Below are positions 34,226 through 42,256 of a stretch of 50,502 nucleotides of DNA, in pieces. The stretch is taken from positions 1 to 50,502 of the forward strand of contig NZ_JAMQOT010000017.1 of assembly GCF_029502005.1 (NCBI RefSeq), given 5' to 3'. Position 1 is the stretch's first letter. Every line of letters starts with the position of its first letter. Source of the DNA: Natrinema salsiterrestre. Its GTDB lineage: Archaea > Halobacteriota > Halobacteria > Halobacteriales > Natrialbaceae. The position numbers and the translations under genes are program-made. Under the pieces are notes generated by a model that was not told the origin of the DNA, did no database searches, and was given only the letters and a program-made list of their open reading frames with translations.

Positions 34226-34982
34226 GTGGCCCGACCCTGCGATCGACTACGTGCAGGCGATCACTGATACGAAACTCATCCTCGGCCATCGGTACGCCCA
34301 GTGGAGTCTTTCGGGACCCACACTCGAGGACGACATCGGCGGTGCGAGCGCCGCCCAAGAGGAGATCGGCCACGTGCGCCAGCTCATGCGCGAACTGGAA
34401 GCCCAGGGACGCGATGTCGACTGGCTCAGCGGCTCACGCGAACCGAAGGAGTTCGCCAACGCCGCATGTCTCGATCAGATCGACGGTACGTGGTCTTCGT
34501 ACATGGCCTCGATCGCACCTGCCGATCGCGCCGCGTGGTATCTGCTCGACGCAATCGATCAGGACGATCTCGAGGGACTGATCACCAAGATGGGCGAAGA
34601 CGAGTACTTCCACCTCGAATATCACGACGCTCGCCTCGAGACCCTCGCCGACGATGATCCCGAAACGGTCCAACGGACCCTCGAGGAGACGCTGCCCCAG
34701 GCACTCGCGCTCATCGGTCCGGCAGCGTACGACGAGGACGAGGATCCGCTGTACGATGCCGGCTTCACGGATCGGCCGATCGCCGAGATCCGGGAGTCGT
34801 TCGCCGACCACTACCGGGACCTGTTCGCGGACACGGACGTCTCGCTCACGGACGTCGACTGGGAAGCGCCCGCGCTCGATGACTGGGACGAAACTCGCCG
34901 TCGGATTGGTACCGGCGCGGTCGCTGAGACGGACGTGAAACAGATCCGCGGCGAAGAGAACCAGCTGTTCGCAATGAATTGA
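34218..34982 (+). CDS. paaC: Phenylacetyl-CoA epoxidase structural subunit PaaC
   Basis: 254 residues of the PaaC ferritin-like fold. It keeps two ExxH motifs (E49-x-x-H52 in QEEIGHVR and E129-x-x-H132 in EDEYFHLEYH) at the places where the catalytic PaaA has its diiron ligands; in E. coli PaaC, as I recall it, these are lost. The first-helix Glu of PaaA (E42) has no counterpart here (HRYAQWS). PaaC normally binds PaaA and supports substrate binding without catalysis. It overlaps paaB by 8 bp. Confidence 0.9.
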   Translation: MSEWPDPAIDYVQAITDTKLILGHRYAQWSLSGPTLEDDIGGASAAQEEIGHVRQLMRELEAQGRDVDWLSGSREPKEFANAACLDQIDGTWSSYMASIAPADRAAWYLLDAIDQDDLEGLITKMGEDEYFHLEYHDARLETLADDDPETVQRTLEETLPQALALIGPAAYDEDEDPLYDAGFTDRPIAEIRESFADHYRDLFADTDVSLTDVDWEAPALDDWDETRRRIGTGAVAETDVKQIRGEENQLFAMN

Positions 34983-34987
34983 TTCCG

Positions 34988-35164
34988 ATGAACGACCAAC
35001 GCTCAGAACGGGCCGTGATGTGTCCGTTCTGTGATTCAGAGGACACGGAACAGGAGTCTGCCTTCGGAAGCGAAATTTCGAAGACGCAGTACTACTGTAA
35101 CGACTGCAATACGGTATTCGAACGAATCAAATACGACGGAGCGAATCCGGACACTGGTCGATAG
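34988..35164 (+). CDS. PaaD C-terminal zinc ribbon as a separate protein
   Basis: 58 residues with C12/C15 (MCPFCDSEDTEQES) and C37/C40 (YYCNDCNTVFERIKY). Order and spacing match the zinc ribbon that closes bacterial PaaD (CPxC...S.FG...K..Y.C..C...F..FK). It begins 5 bp after paaC, so it belongs to the paa operon. Together with the 131-residue DUF59 protein at 33611 it makes up a whole PaaD in two chains. An in-frame TTG at 34979 is an unlikely alternative start. Confidence 0.85.
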   Translation: MNDQRSERAVMCPFCDSEDTEQESAFGSEISKTQYYCNDCNTVFERIKYDGANPDTGR

Positions 35165-35290
35165 ACGACCCCAGCTGACGTATAGTTCGCCCTCCCTCCC
35201 CATAGCATTCGCTATATTCAGGCCTTCTACTTGCCGATTTCAGTATGATTGGGAAAGATTAATATAGTGGGGTGCCAATTGGTGTCCTGT

Positions 35291-36133
35291 ATGCAACTCC
35301 GATCGTTCGATGAACTCGACCTAGAGTTCTTCACGACAGAAGTGAACAATCACGTCGGTATCCTCCGGCTCGACCGACCACCGGCGAACGCACACGATAT
35401 CGACGTCCTCCTCGAACTCCAGCGGGCCGTCGAGTCCATCCGATTCGACGAGAACGTCCGAGCCGTGCTCTTCGGCAGTGAGAATGACACGTTCTTCTCG
35501 ACCGGGTTCGATATCCAGGAGCTCGCCGATGAATCCGGGCGTCAGGTCGGCTATGCGAGCCAGACGAGCAAGGAGGTCATGATGAAGATCCGTTCGACCG
35601 ACACGATCTTCATCGCGATGGTGAACGGTCACTGCATGGGCGGCGGTCTCGAACTCGCACTCGCCTGTGACTTCCGATACATTGGTAACGACGAGAGCTA
35701 CAACATCGGGATGCCAGAGATCAGCCTCGGTCTCATCGCCGGCGAAGCGGGAACCCAGCTGCTCCCCCGCTACATCGACCGTTCCGAGGCGCTCGAGATG
35801 ATGCTTACCGGCGACACGTTCACACCGGAAGAAGCGACCGAGAAGGGCATCTTCGACAAGATCTTCCCGCCGGAGGAAATCGAGAACGCCGCCTTCGAAT
35901 TCGCCGAAGAACTCGTCCAGAAGCCGAGCGTTGCGGTCGGCAACAACAAGTTGGCTGTCAACGAAGGGCTCGAGATGCCTCTTCAGGATGCGCTGACCCA
36001 CGAGCGCGAACTCCAGAATCGACTGCTCGGGTCCGATGTTGCGGAGGAAGGCGTCAGTGCGTTCCTGAACGATCGTGAACCCGACTTCCTGGGCGTCGAG
36101 CTCGGTGACAAAGAACCAGGCGCGGAAGAGTAG
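35291..36133 (+). CDS. Enoyl-CoA hydratase with both catalytic Glu
   Basis: 280 residues of the crotonase family: oxyanion loops NDTFFSTGFDIQEL and NGHCMGGGLELALACD, with E121 and E143 (GMPEISLGLIAGEAG) at the hydratase positions. It should hydrate an enoyl-CoA, e.g. 2,3-dehydroadipyl-CoA as PaaF. A TATA-like AGATTAATATAG lies about 30 bp before the ATG at 35291, supporting this start rather than one at 35249. It has its own promoter but follows the paa operon closely. The C-terminal tail (GVELGDKEPGAEE) is acidic. Confidence 0.88.
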   Translation: MQLRSFDELDLEFFTTEVNNHVGILRLDRPPANAHDIDVLLELQRAVESIRFDENVRAVLFGSENDTFFSTGFDIQELADESGRQVGYASQTSKEVMMKIRSTDTIFIAMVNGHCMGGGLELALACDFRYIGNDESYNIGMPEISLGLIAGEAGTQLLPRYIDRSEALEMMLTGDTFTPEEATEKGIFDKIFPPEEIENAAFEFAEELVQKPSVAVGNNKLAVNEGLEMPLQDALTHERELQNRLLGSDVAEEGVSAFLNDREPDFLGVELGDKEPGAEE

Positions 36134-36271
36134 CGATCACGCGGGCGATACCGGGCCATACCTCTGACAACAATTTTCAGTTTCATTTTTAGCCGTCGTA
36201 GCAATAGGTGCACGCGACAGCTACGTGCGATCTGTCGATAAGATCGTCTGCCGTGTCTCTCTGTCTCTGAA

Positions 36272-37234
36272 CTACGGCGTCAATGACAAGCCGACCGGGT
36301 ACGAGTCGACCGCCGGACGGTATCGGACCGTCTCTCCCTCGAGCCGCTCGACGATCTCGAGTGCGGCGAGTCGTTGCAGGTGCGCGGCCGCCTCGCCTGC
36401 ACCGAATTTCGCGTGAATCCCCTCCATCTCACCGAACAACTGTCTCGCTACCTCCCACGGGGTCGTTTCCGCCGCCTCGACAGTCGAGATCGCTTGAAAG
36501 GCTGCTTCGGCGCGTTCCCGATGGTGACGTCGCACGTCAGCGATCGCTTCCGCGATAGCGATTTGCGTTCCGTGACCGGGATTCCCGTACTGCCGTGTTG
36601 ATTCGAGCCGGCTCACCGACGAGAGATACTTGCCGAGCGGATCCTCGAGCCGAGTATCGCTTCCGCCGACGTTCGGCGTATACGTCGGCAAAAGGAGGTC
36701 ACCGAGGAAGACCGCTTCACCCGTTCGCAGCGAAACGTGACCGCCCGTATGGCCCGGTGTATGAACGAATTCGATACCGGCGACGGTGTCGCCGTCCTCG
36801 TGTCGGACCACGGGAAACGAGTCCGGGAGCGGCGACGGCGTATCACCACGAAGAACGTCGTCTCGGATCGATTCCGGGAGTCCCCACCGCTCGAGTACCC
36901 GTCGGTCGCGACGGAGTCGCCGTTCCCGGGCCGTCGCGTATTCACCGATCAGTGGCGCATCATCGTGATGGGCGTGTACCGATGCGTTAGCGCGATCCGC
37001 GAGACGGGCCGTCAGACCGGCGTGGTCGATGTGCCAATGAGTCACGAAGACGTGAGCGACGTCCTCGAGGGCCAGGTCGGCATCTGCAATTCCATCTCGG
37101 AGTGCAGTCCAAGCCGCGTCTGACGGCGGACCGGGATCGATGACGACCCCGCGTTCCGGAAGGACGTATGCGCTGTTCGTTCCCTCCGGTGATCCCTCGC
37201 CGACCGAAATACGAACCGCGTCACTCACGGACAT
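36272..37234 (-). CDS. MBL-fold metallohydrolase (LACTB2-like)
   Basis: 320 residues: metallo-beta-lactamase domain with HWHIDHAG (metal ligands), H in HTPGHTGGH, D in FLGDLLLP and NPGHGT, followed by a helical C-terminal winged-helix-like region with EGIHAKFGAGEAAAHLQRL. Related enzymes hydrolyse thioesters or phosphodiesters. Its start lies 14 bp inside the UbiD-like gene, making it the last gene of the UbiD operon; it may be a CoA thioesterase acting on the product. Confidence 0.85.
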   Translation of the reverse strand: MSVSDAVRISVGEGSPEGTNSAYVLPERGVVIDPGPPSDAAWTALRDGIADADLALEDVAHVFVTHWHIDHAGLTARLADRANASVHAHHDDAPLIGEYATARERRLRRDRRVLERWGLPESIRDDVLRGDTPSPLPDSFPVVRHEDGDTVAGIEFVHTPGHTGGHVSLRTGEAVFLGDLLLPTYTPNVGGSDTRLEDPLGKYLSSVSRLESTRQYGNPGHGTQIAIAEAIADVRRHHRERAEAAFQAISTVEAAETTPWEVARQLFGEMEGIHAKFGAGEAAAHLQRLAALEIVERLEGETVRYRPAVDSYPVGLSLTP

Positions 37235-38648
37235 CGTTCACTCCCTGTTCGCCGAGCAGTTCCTCGAGTCCCAGCTCTTCCCACCGCTCGACGAGCGATT
37301 CAAGCACGTTCTCGGAAAACGTCGTCTCGAAGGTCACTCGAGGGGCGATGTATTCTTCGTCCCACCGCGGATCCCACGTGGCGTTGATGTAGAGTCTGGA
37401 GCCGTTCTCATCGGCGGAACGATAAACGGGTGCCGCAGCACTCGACGCGTTCGGCTCGCTGAAGACCCAATCGTTGGCGGGATGGGCTTTGACCCACATA
37501 TCGTCGATCGCTCGAGCGAGGTTCGTCGGATCGGCTTGTTCGTCAAGGACGAGTACTTTGTCGAACAGTTTGGAAAACGAAAACATCGTGTTCGCCAGCT
37601 GCCATTCGAACCCCGCGTACAGGATTTCGCTCGAAACGATACACAGACCGAGCCGTCCTTCGACCGGGATCTGGATCCACTTGACTGGCGAAACGCCCCA
37701 GTAGTTGTTGACTCGACGGAGAAGTTTCGCCGTCTCGACGAGACACGTGAGGTGCAGATCATCAGTAAGCGGCTCGCCGAGCGGGGTGAATGGGACAATC
37801 GCTTGTTCGCGGAGCGCAATCGACTCGGTTTCGACGTCGACGGTCGCCGTATCGCACGTCAGTTCCCACGCTGCCTTCGGACCGTTTTCGTTGTCCGCCA
37901 TTGGCTTTTCGACGATGCTCATCCGCCCGTCGATGCGGGCTTCGGCGTCCGCCGGGACGATCCTTGATCCAACCGCTGCCATCGATACGTCGGTCAATCC
38001 GGCGGCCAGTTCCGGAACGGTCGGTGACGGCTGAACCTGGGTCCATCCCTGGAGGGCAGCGACGAGGGACGCTGCCGAGACGCCGAAGACGACGCTCGCA
38101 TCGGACTCCTGAGTACACCACTCGGCGAACGATGCGGGGACAGAGAGCCGGAGTTTCTTGCTCCGCTGCGTCACTCCCCTGATCGGGGCCCAGGTCGTGA
38201 CGCCGTCTTTCTCGACGACGAGGAGGCCGAGAGAGACGAGCGGCGATCCGTCGTCGGTCGTTGGCAACCCGAGATCGTAAATGTCCATATCGTCACGGAC
38301 GGTCGTTGCCACCTCGTCGGTCAGGTAGTCGTCGACGTCGACGGACTCCTGCCGTACCAATCGTTCGACCAATTTACTATACGAACAGTCCGCTCCGAGG
38401 TCAAGCGCCTGCGTGATTCTCTGCCACGGTTGTTGATCGATTCCAGCGAACTGATCAGCGCCCCCGTAGACGCCACTCGCGAGCCGTATCTCACCGGACG
38501 TGTTCTCGAACAGCGTTACGGGACAGTTGTGCCGTATCGCCTCGCTCGCGACCTCGGCGGCCGCTCCGTCCCAGTGGACGCGTTCCGTCACCGAGACCAG
38601 ATCGTTCGTTTCGCGGAGTCGTTCGAGGTGCTGTCTTACCGATGACAT
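37221..38648 (-). CDS. UbiD-family protein lacking the catalytic E-GPFG-E motif
   Basis: 475 residues with the UbiD fold: LRETNDLVSVTERVHWDGAAAEVA at the start and HLTCLVETAKLLRRVNNYWG near the prFMN/oligomer region. In the place of the EGPFGE motif that carries out UbiD chemistry it reads MADNENGPKAAWELT, so the catalytic glutamates are missing. Partner UbiD genes are adjacent (TAATG overlap of 1 bp with the upstream UbiD). It is probably a non-catalytic subunit of a heteromeric (de)carboxylase, as in phenylphosphate carboxylase, which contains more than one UbiD-like chain. Confidence 0.78.
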   Translation of the reverse strand: MSSVRQHLERLRETNDLVSVTERVHWDGAAAEVASEAIRHNCPVTLFENTSGEIRLASGVYGGADQFAGIDQQPWQRITQALDLGADCSYSKLVERLVRQESVDVDDYLTDEVATTVRDDMDIYDLGLPTTDDGSPLVSLGLLVVEKDGVTTWAPIRGVTQRSKKLRLSVPASFAEWCTQESDASVVFGVSAASLVAALQGWTQVQPSPTVPELAAGLTDVSMAAVGSRIVPADAEARIDGRMSIVEKPMADNENGPKAAWELTCDTATVDVETESIALREQAIVPFTPLGEPLTDDLHLTCLVETAKLLRRVNNYWGVSPVKWIQIPVEGRLGLCIVSSEILYAGFEWQLANTMFSFSKLFDKVLVLDEQADPTNLARAIDDMWVKAHPANDWVFSEPNASSAAAPVYRSADENGSRLYINATWDPRWDEEYIAPRVTFETTFSENVLESLVERWEELGLEELLGEQGVNDVRE

Positions 38649-40141
38649 TACGATCCCTCCCCCGGGTCGACGAACGGGAGACTATTCGGGTCGACGCCCG
38701 CTCGTTCGAGTGTTTTTTGGGCTCGATACCTCCGTTCGACGTCGGTCGTCTCTCGCACCGCTTTCCCTTCTCCCCCGCTGGTCGCATCGATGTACGCCTT
38801 TGCCGTCTTCGCCTTCGACGTTCCGGTCTGAACGTCGCCTTTCTCGGTCGGCGTCTGATAGATGTTCAGTGGTACCTTCGGCATGGTTTCGACGCCGAAC
38901 TGGTGAAAGTCCGTATCCGGGTCCGCGTGCAGGGTGAGCGCCTCGAGCACTTCCCGCTGATTTAGCGGATTGACGTCCGCGTCGACGAATATGAAAAAGT
39001 CGACGTGTAACATTCCCCACGTCGTGAAGATGAAATTCGCCATATCGTGCAGGTAACTCGGATTGTTCTTCTCGGTCGAGATCGCATACACTGTTCTCGG
39101 TGTCGACTTCCACGGGGCACAGCACTCGACGTCGAATCCGGCCGTTCGAAGTCCGAGCGTCGCATCCGGACCGACACAGCCGATCTCCATCGAGCTGGTT
39201 GCGTTCTCCGAATGCCCGACGCCGGTCCCCTCGACACAGAACGGGAGTATCGGGTTCTCTTGATGGGTGATAGCCGACACTCGGAACAGTGGCATCGATC
39301 GTCTGGGGCCGTGCATGTACCCGAAGTAATCGCCGAACGGACCTTCGTCCCGCCGTTCGTTCGGGAGGATTTCGCCCTCGATAACGAGCTCCGCCGTCGC
39401 CGGAACTCGGAGGTCGTTGGTTTGGCAGGGGACGAGTTCGACCGGTTCCTGTTTCAGACCGCCCGCGTACTCCGCCTCGTTTCGGCCCGTCGGAATCCAC
39501 ATCACGGACGTGTACTGAACGGCGGGCTCTACACCGACCGCGATCGCGACCGGCATCGGCTCGTTCCGCCGTTCGTACTTGTAGTAATACAGATTCGGCG
39601 TCTGTTCTCCGGCTAATAGGAGAACGCTGCTTGTCTCGCTATCGTGGATCATCGATCGGTGGTACGACCAATCGACCCACTCGGAATCGGGGTCCGGCGC
39701 GATGAGCGTGTGAAGATTCGAGTAGCGACCGCCGTCGCCCGCGTGAATGTACGGCCACGGGAAATCCAGCAGGTCGACATCGTCGTCCGTCCGAACGACG
39801 TCCTTACAGGGCGCATCATCCGCGGAGACGGTTTCCGGTTCTATCGGATTCTTCAATCGCTCGATCACCGACTCGTAGTATTCCCTGTAGGAGAGATCCG
39901 GAGGGAGTCCCAGTCCGAGCGCGATCCGATCCCAAGGTCTGCGCTGAGATCCCCGGTATGGATCACCGACGAGTCGTGCCGTTTCGACGTTTTCAAACAG
40001 CGGCACCCGGCTGTCTTCTTCGTTCAATAGCATCGTAACGGCACTGGCTTCCAGATTCCACGAAACCGGTTCAGAGATACGATGGAGATCGTCGCGCATT
40101 TCGAGCGTCTGGAGATACTGACGAAGGCTGCTGACCGTCAT
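38648..40141 (-). CDS. UbiD-family decarboxylase (probable catalytic subunit)
   Basis: 497 residues, the usual UbiD length. R162 (SYHRSMIHD) and the motif E266-GPFG-D271 (RRDEGPFGDYFGYMHG) match the Arg and first Glu of the catalytic set; the second Glu is Asp here. UbiD enzymes use prenylated FMN to add or remove CO2 on aromatic or unsaturated acids. No UbiX prenyltransferase is in the window. It is coupled to a small unknown gene upstream (4-bp overlap) and a degenerate paralogue downstream. Candidate substrates: a (hydroxy)benzoate, phthaloyl- or naphthoate-type acid; none can be chosen from sequence. Confidence 0.85.
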   Translation of the reverse strand: MTVSSLRQYLQTLEMRDDLHRISEPVSWNLEASAVTMLLNEEDSRVPLFENVETARLVGDPYRGSQRRPWDRIALGLGLPPDLSYREYYESVIERLKNPIEPETVSADDAPCKDVVRTDDDVDLLDFPWPYIHAGDGGRYSNLHTLIAPDPDSEWVDWSYHRSMIHDSETSSVLLLAGEQTPNLYYYKYERRNEPMPVAIAVGVEPAVQYTSVMWIPTGRNEAEYAGGLKQEPVELVPCQTNDLRVPATAELVIEGEILPNERRDEGPFGDYFGYMHGPRRSMPLFRVSAITHQENPILPFCVEGTGVGHSENATSSMEIGCVGPDATLGLRTAGFDVECCAPWKSTPRTVYAISTEKNNPSYLHDMANFIFTTWGMLHVDFFIFVDADVNPLNQREVLEALTLHADPDTDFHQFGVETMPKVPLNIYQTPTEKGDVQTGTSKAKTAKAYIDATSGGEGKAVRETTDVERRYRAQKTLERAGVDPNSLPFVDPGEGS

Positions 40142-40635
40142 CGGTGATCGTGCAACTCCTCGGCCAGTTCACTCCGTTCCGACTGTATTTTGAGATCGAT
40201 GTACTCGCTGACGAGTTCGGGATACGTATCGGAAAGGTACTCAAGCATGATCGTTCGACTCGCCTCGGAGACGGACTCGTACTCTCCTTTTTCGGTGAGA
40301 TACTGGAGTAGTGTCTTTACTTCCTCCGATCGAGTATTGATGACCGTCGATTGGTTCTGAATGTCCGTCAGCGTCGATTCCAGTAACTCGGCGTCGATCA
40401 GGTCGCCGCTGTCCGTCTCGAGGATATCGATGTACCACTCCTCTTCAGTGTTTTCGTGGGGCCCCTTTACGACGGTTAGCGTGTCCGGATCGGCGAGGGT
40501 ATCCGGATCCCTGTCGATTTTAGCGCGAATGTCGAAGATCTCTTTCGTTTCCTCGTCGCTCACCTGCAACTGGATCTCCTCCCCTTTCGGGTCATCCGGT
40601 AGGTTGCTTTCGGACGTGATGTACTTTCCTGCCAT
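40138..40635 (-). CDS. Unknown acidic protein, first gene of the UbiD operon
   Basis: 165 residues that I do not recognise. The N-terminal half is beta-rich (GEEIQLQVSDEETKEIFDIR, DTLTVVKGPH, EWYIDILET), the C-terminal half helical (SVSEASRTIMLEYLSDTYPELV). There are no Cys and no membrane helix. Its stop overlaps the UbiD start by 4 bp, so it is probably made with and bound to the UbiD proteins as a small subunit. The ATG at 40635 is chosen; an upstream TTG at 40647 would add four residues. Confidence 0.65.
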   Translation of the reverse strand: MAGKYITSESNLPDDPKGEEIQLQVSDEETKEIFDIRAKIDRDPDTLADPDTLTVVKGPHENTEEEWYIDILETDSGDLIDAELLESTLTDIQNQSTVINTRSEEVKTLLQYLTEKGEYESVSEASRTIMLEYLSDTYPELVSEYIDLKIQSERSELAEELHDHR

Positions 40636-40844
40636 GCGCGTTGCCAACTATTGGTATCCCCTCCAAATAAAAACCCTACTTAGTATTTCGAACACATTTC
40701 GCGAGGTCGAAGAGCGTACTGTGAATGGGACATCATTTAGGGACCGACTCACCGAATGAACTCCTCGACAGATTGTCTGTGGGTCGTACACGACGTATCC
40801 CGTAAACAGTAAAAGGGATTTGGTGGGAGCGAATACCGAGATAT

Positions 40845-41315
40845 ATGGCAGATACCGACCACAGAACAGTCTATCTCGAGGATATCGAAGCGCAAACGAC
40901 GATCGACTGTGGTGAAATAACCGTTTCCGCGGACGATATCATCGAGTTCGCAGAACAGTTCGATCCGCTCGAGATCCATACCGATCCGGAGACAGCATCG
41001 GAGAGCCGATACGACGGCCTCATCGCGAGCGGCTACCACACGCTTTCGCTGTCGGTTCGCCTGCTCGTCGAAGAGGTCCGAAGCGAGCGGGCCGTCGTCG
41101 CCGGACTCGGTATCGACGACGTCCGATGGCACGAGCCGGTTCGGCCGGGAGACACCCTGGCAGTCGAGACGACGGTCACCGAAACGCGACCGTCCGAGAG
41201 CGATCCGAACACTGGTATCGTCCGCGAACGAATCTCGGTGACGAATCAGTCGGGGGCCGAAGTACTCTCGCTCGAGAACCACGAATTGGTCGAACGGCGC
41301 AGTTCAGTGACGTGA
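40845..41315 (+). CDS. MaoC-like (R)-enoyl-CoA hydratase (PaaZ hydratase-domain counterpart)
   Basis: 156 residues with one hot-dog fold: FAEQFDPLEIHTDPE contains the catalytic Asp and His of MaoC hydratases (D-x(4)-H), followed by ASGYHTLSLSVRLL and the strand VRWHEPVRPGDTL. In bacterial PaaZ, a MaoC-like domain opens the oxepin ring by hydrolysis and an ALDH domain oxidises the aldehyde; a stand-alone MaoC here with a stand-alone ALDH at 10399 would make a split PaaZ. Other 2-enoyl-CoA hydration is equally possible. Divergent from the UbiD operon. Confidence 0.82.
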   Translation: MADTDHRTVYLEDIEAQTTIDCGEITVSADDIIEFAEQFDPLEIHTDPETASESRYDGLIASGYHTLSLSVRLLVEEVRSERAVVAGLGIDDVRWHEPVRPGDTLAVETTVTETRPSESDPNTGIVRERISVTNQSGAEVLSLENHELVERRSSVT

Positions 41316-41369
41316 ACCAGTCGGACCGGATCCGTTTCTTCGAGAAAGTAGTCGGCGGCCGCCTCGAGA

Positions 41370-42116
41370 TTACCGCTCCAGGAACGCGTTCACACCGTCC
41401 TCGTGCTCCGGCGTGCCGTACGCGAGTGATTGCGTGCGGAGTTCGTGGTCCAGCGCCTCCCGCCAGTACCGGCCCATGTTTTCGTGAATCGCACGTTTCG
41501 TCAATCCCAGCGTCGTCGTCGGACGCTCCCCAAGCGTTTCGAGGAGTTCGTCGACGGTCGCCTCGAGGTCGCCGTCCGGGACGGCTTCGTTTATCAGTCC
41601 GATATCAGCGGCTTCGGCAGCGGAAATGAACTCGGCGGTCAAGGCCAGCTGTTTCGCGGTGCGGAGACCGACGAGTTGCGGAAGCAGGAATGTCCCACCG
41701 GTATCAGGAACGAGTCCGACTCGAGCAAATGCACAGCTAAACGACGCGGAGTCGGCGGCGTACGCAAAGTCGCTGACGGCGGTTACCGCGAGGCCGGCAC
41801 CGACTGCATCGCCGTTGACCTTCGCGACGATCGGAACCTCGGACGTCAGTGCCGCTTCGACGACTCGGCCGAGCGTCTCGGTCGTTCGATCGAACGATTC
41901 TTTTGGGGTCTCATCACGTTCGGCCATCGCCTCGAGGTCGCCACCGGCGCTGAACGCGTCGCCCTCGCCGGTGAGCACGATGGCGTCGTACCCGTCGGTA
42001 TCGGCGCCGTCGATGGCGTCGGCTAACGATTCGGCCGCCTCGGCTGTAAATGCGTTCAGCGATTCGGGTCGGTCGAACGTGACCGTTCGCACGCCGCTCT
42101 CGTCTTCGACGATCAT
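41370..42116 (-). CDS. Crotonase-family isomerase (second PaaG-like)
   Basis: 248 residues. Both hydratase glutamates are absent (A110, F130), while D138 stands in RVGLVPDTGGTFLLPQLVG, a segment characteristic of PaaG and related 2-(1,2-epoxy-cyclohexadienyl)acetyl-CoA isomerases. Of the two PaaG-like proteins here this one has the more classical motif. It is convergent with the MaoC gene, whose product would act next in the pathway. ATG at 42116 opens the first beta strand. Confidence 0.87.
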   Translation of the reverse strand: MIVEDESGVRTVTFDRPESLNAFTAEAAESLADAIDGADTDGYDAIVLTGEGDAFSAGGDLEAMAERDETPKESFDRTTETLGRVVEAALTSEVPIVAKVNGDAVGAGLAVTAVSDFAYAADSASFSCAFARVGLVPDTGGTFLLPQLVGLRTAKQLALTAEFISAAEAADIGLINEAVPDGDLEATVDELLETLGERPTTTLGLTKRAIHENMGRYWREALDHELRTQSLAYGTPEHEDGVNAFLER

Positions 42117-42256
42117 ACGTAACCAATTCCACCTCGGCTGTTAAATTTTGCTAGACGTGTGACCATCGTCCCACGGTCTATAGCAGCCATCTCCGGTCGA
42201 GCCGGCTCGATCTCGAGTCAGAAGGAGTTAATTCGGCGGCGACCCATCGGTGTACT

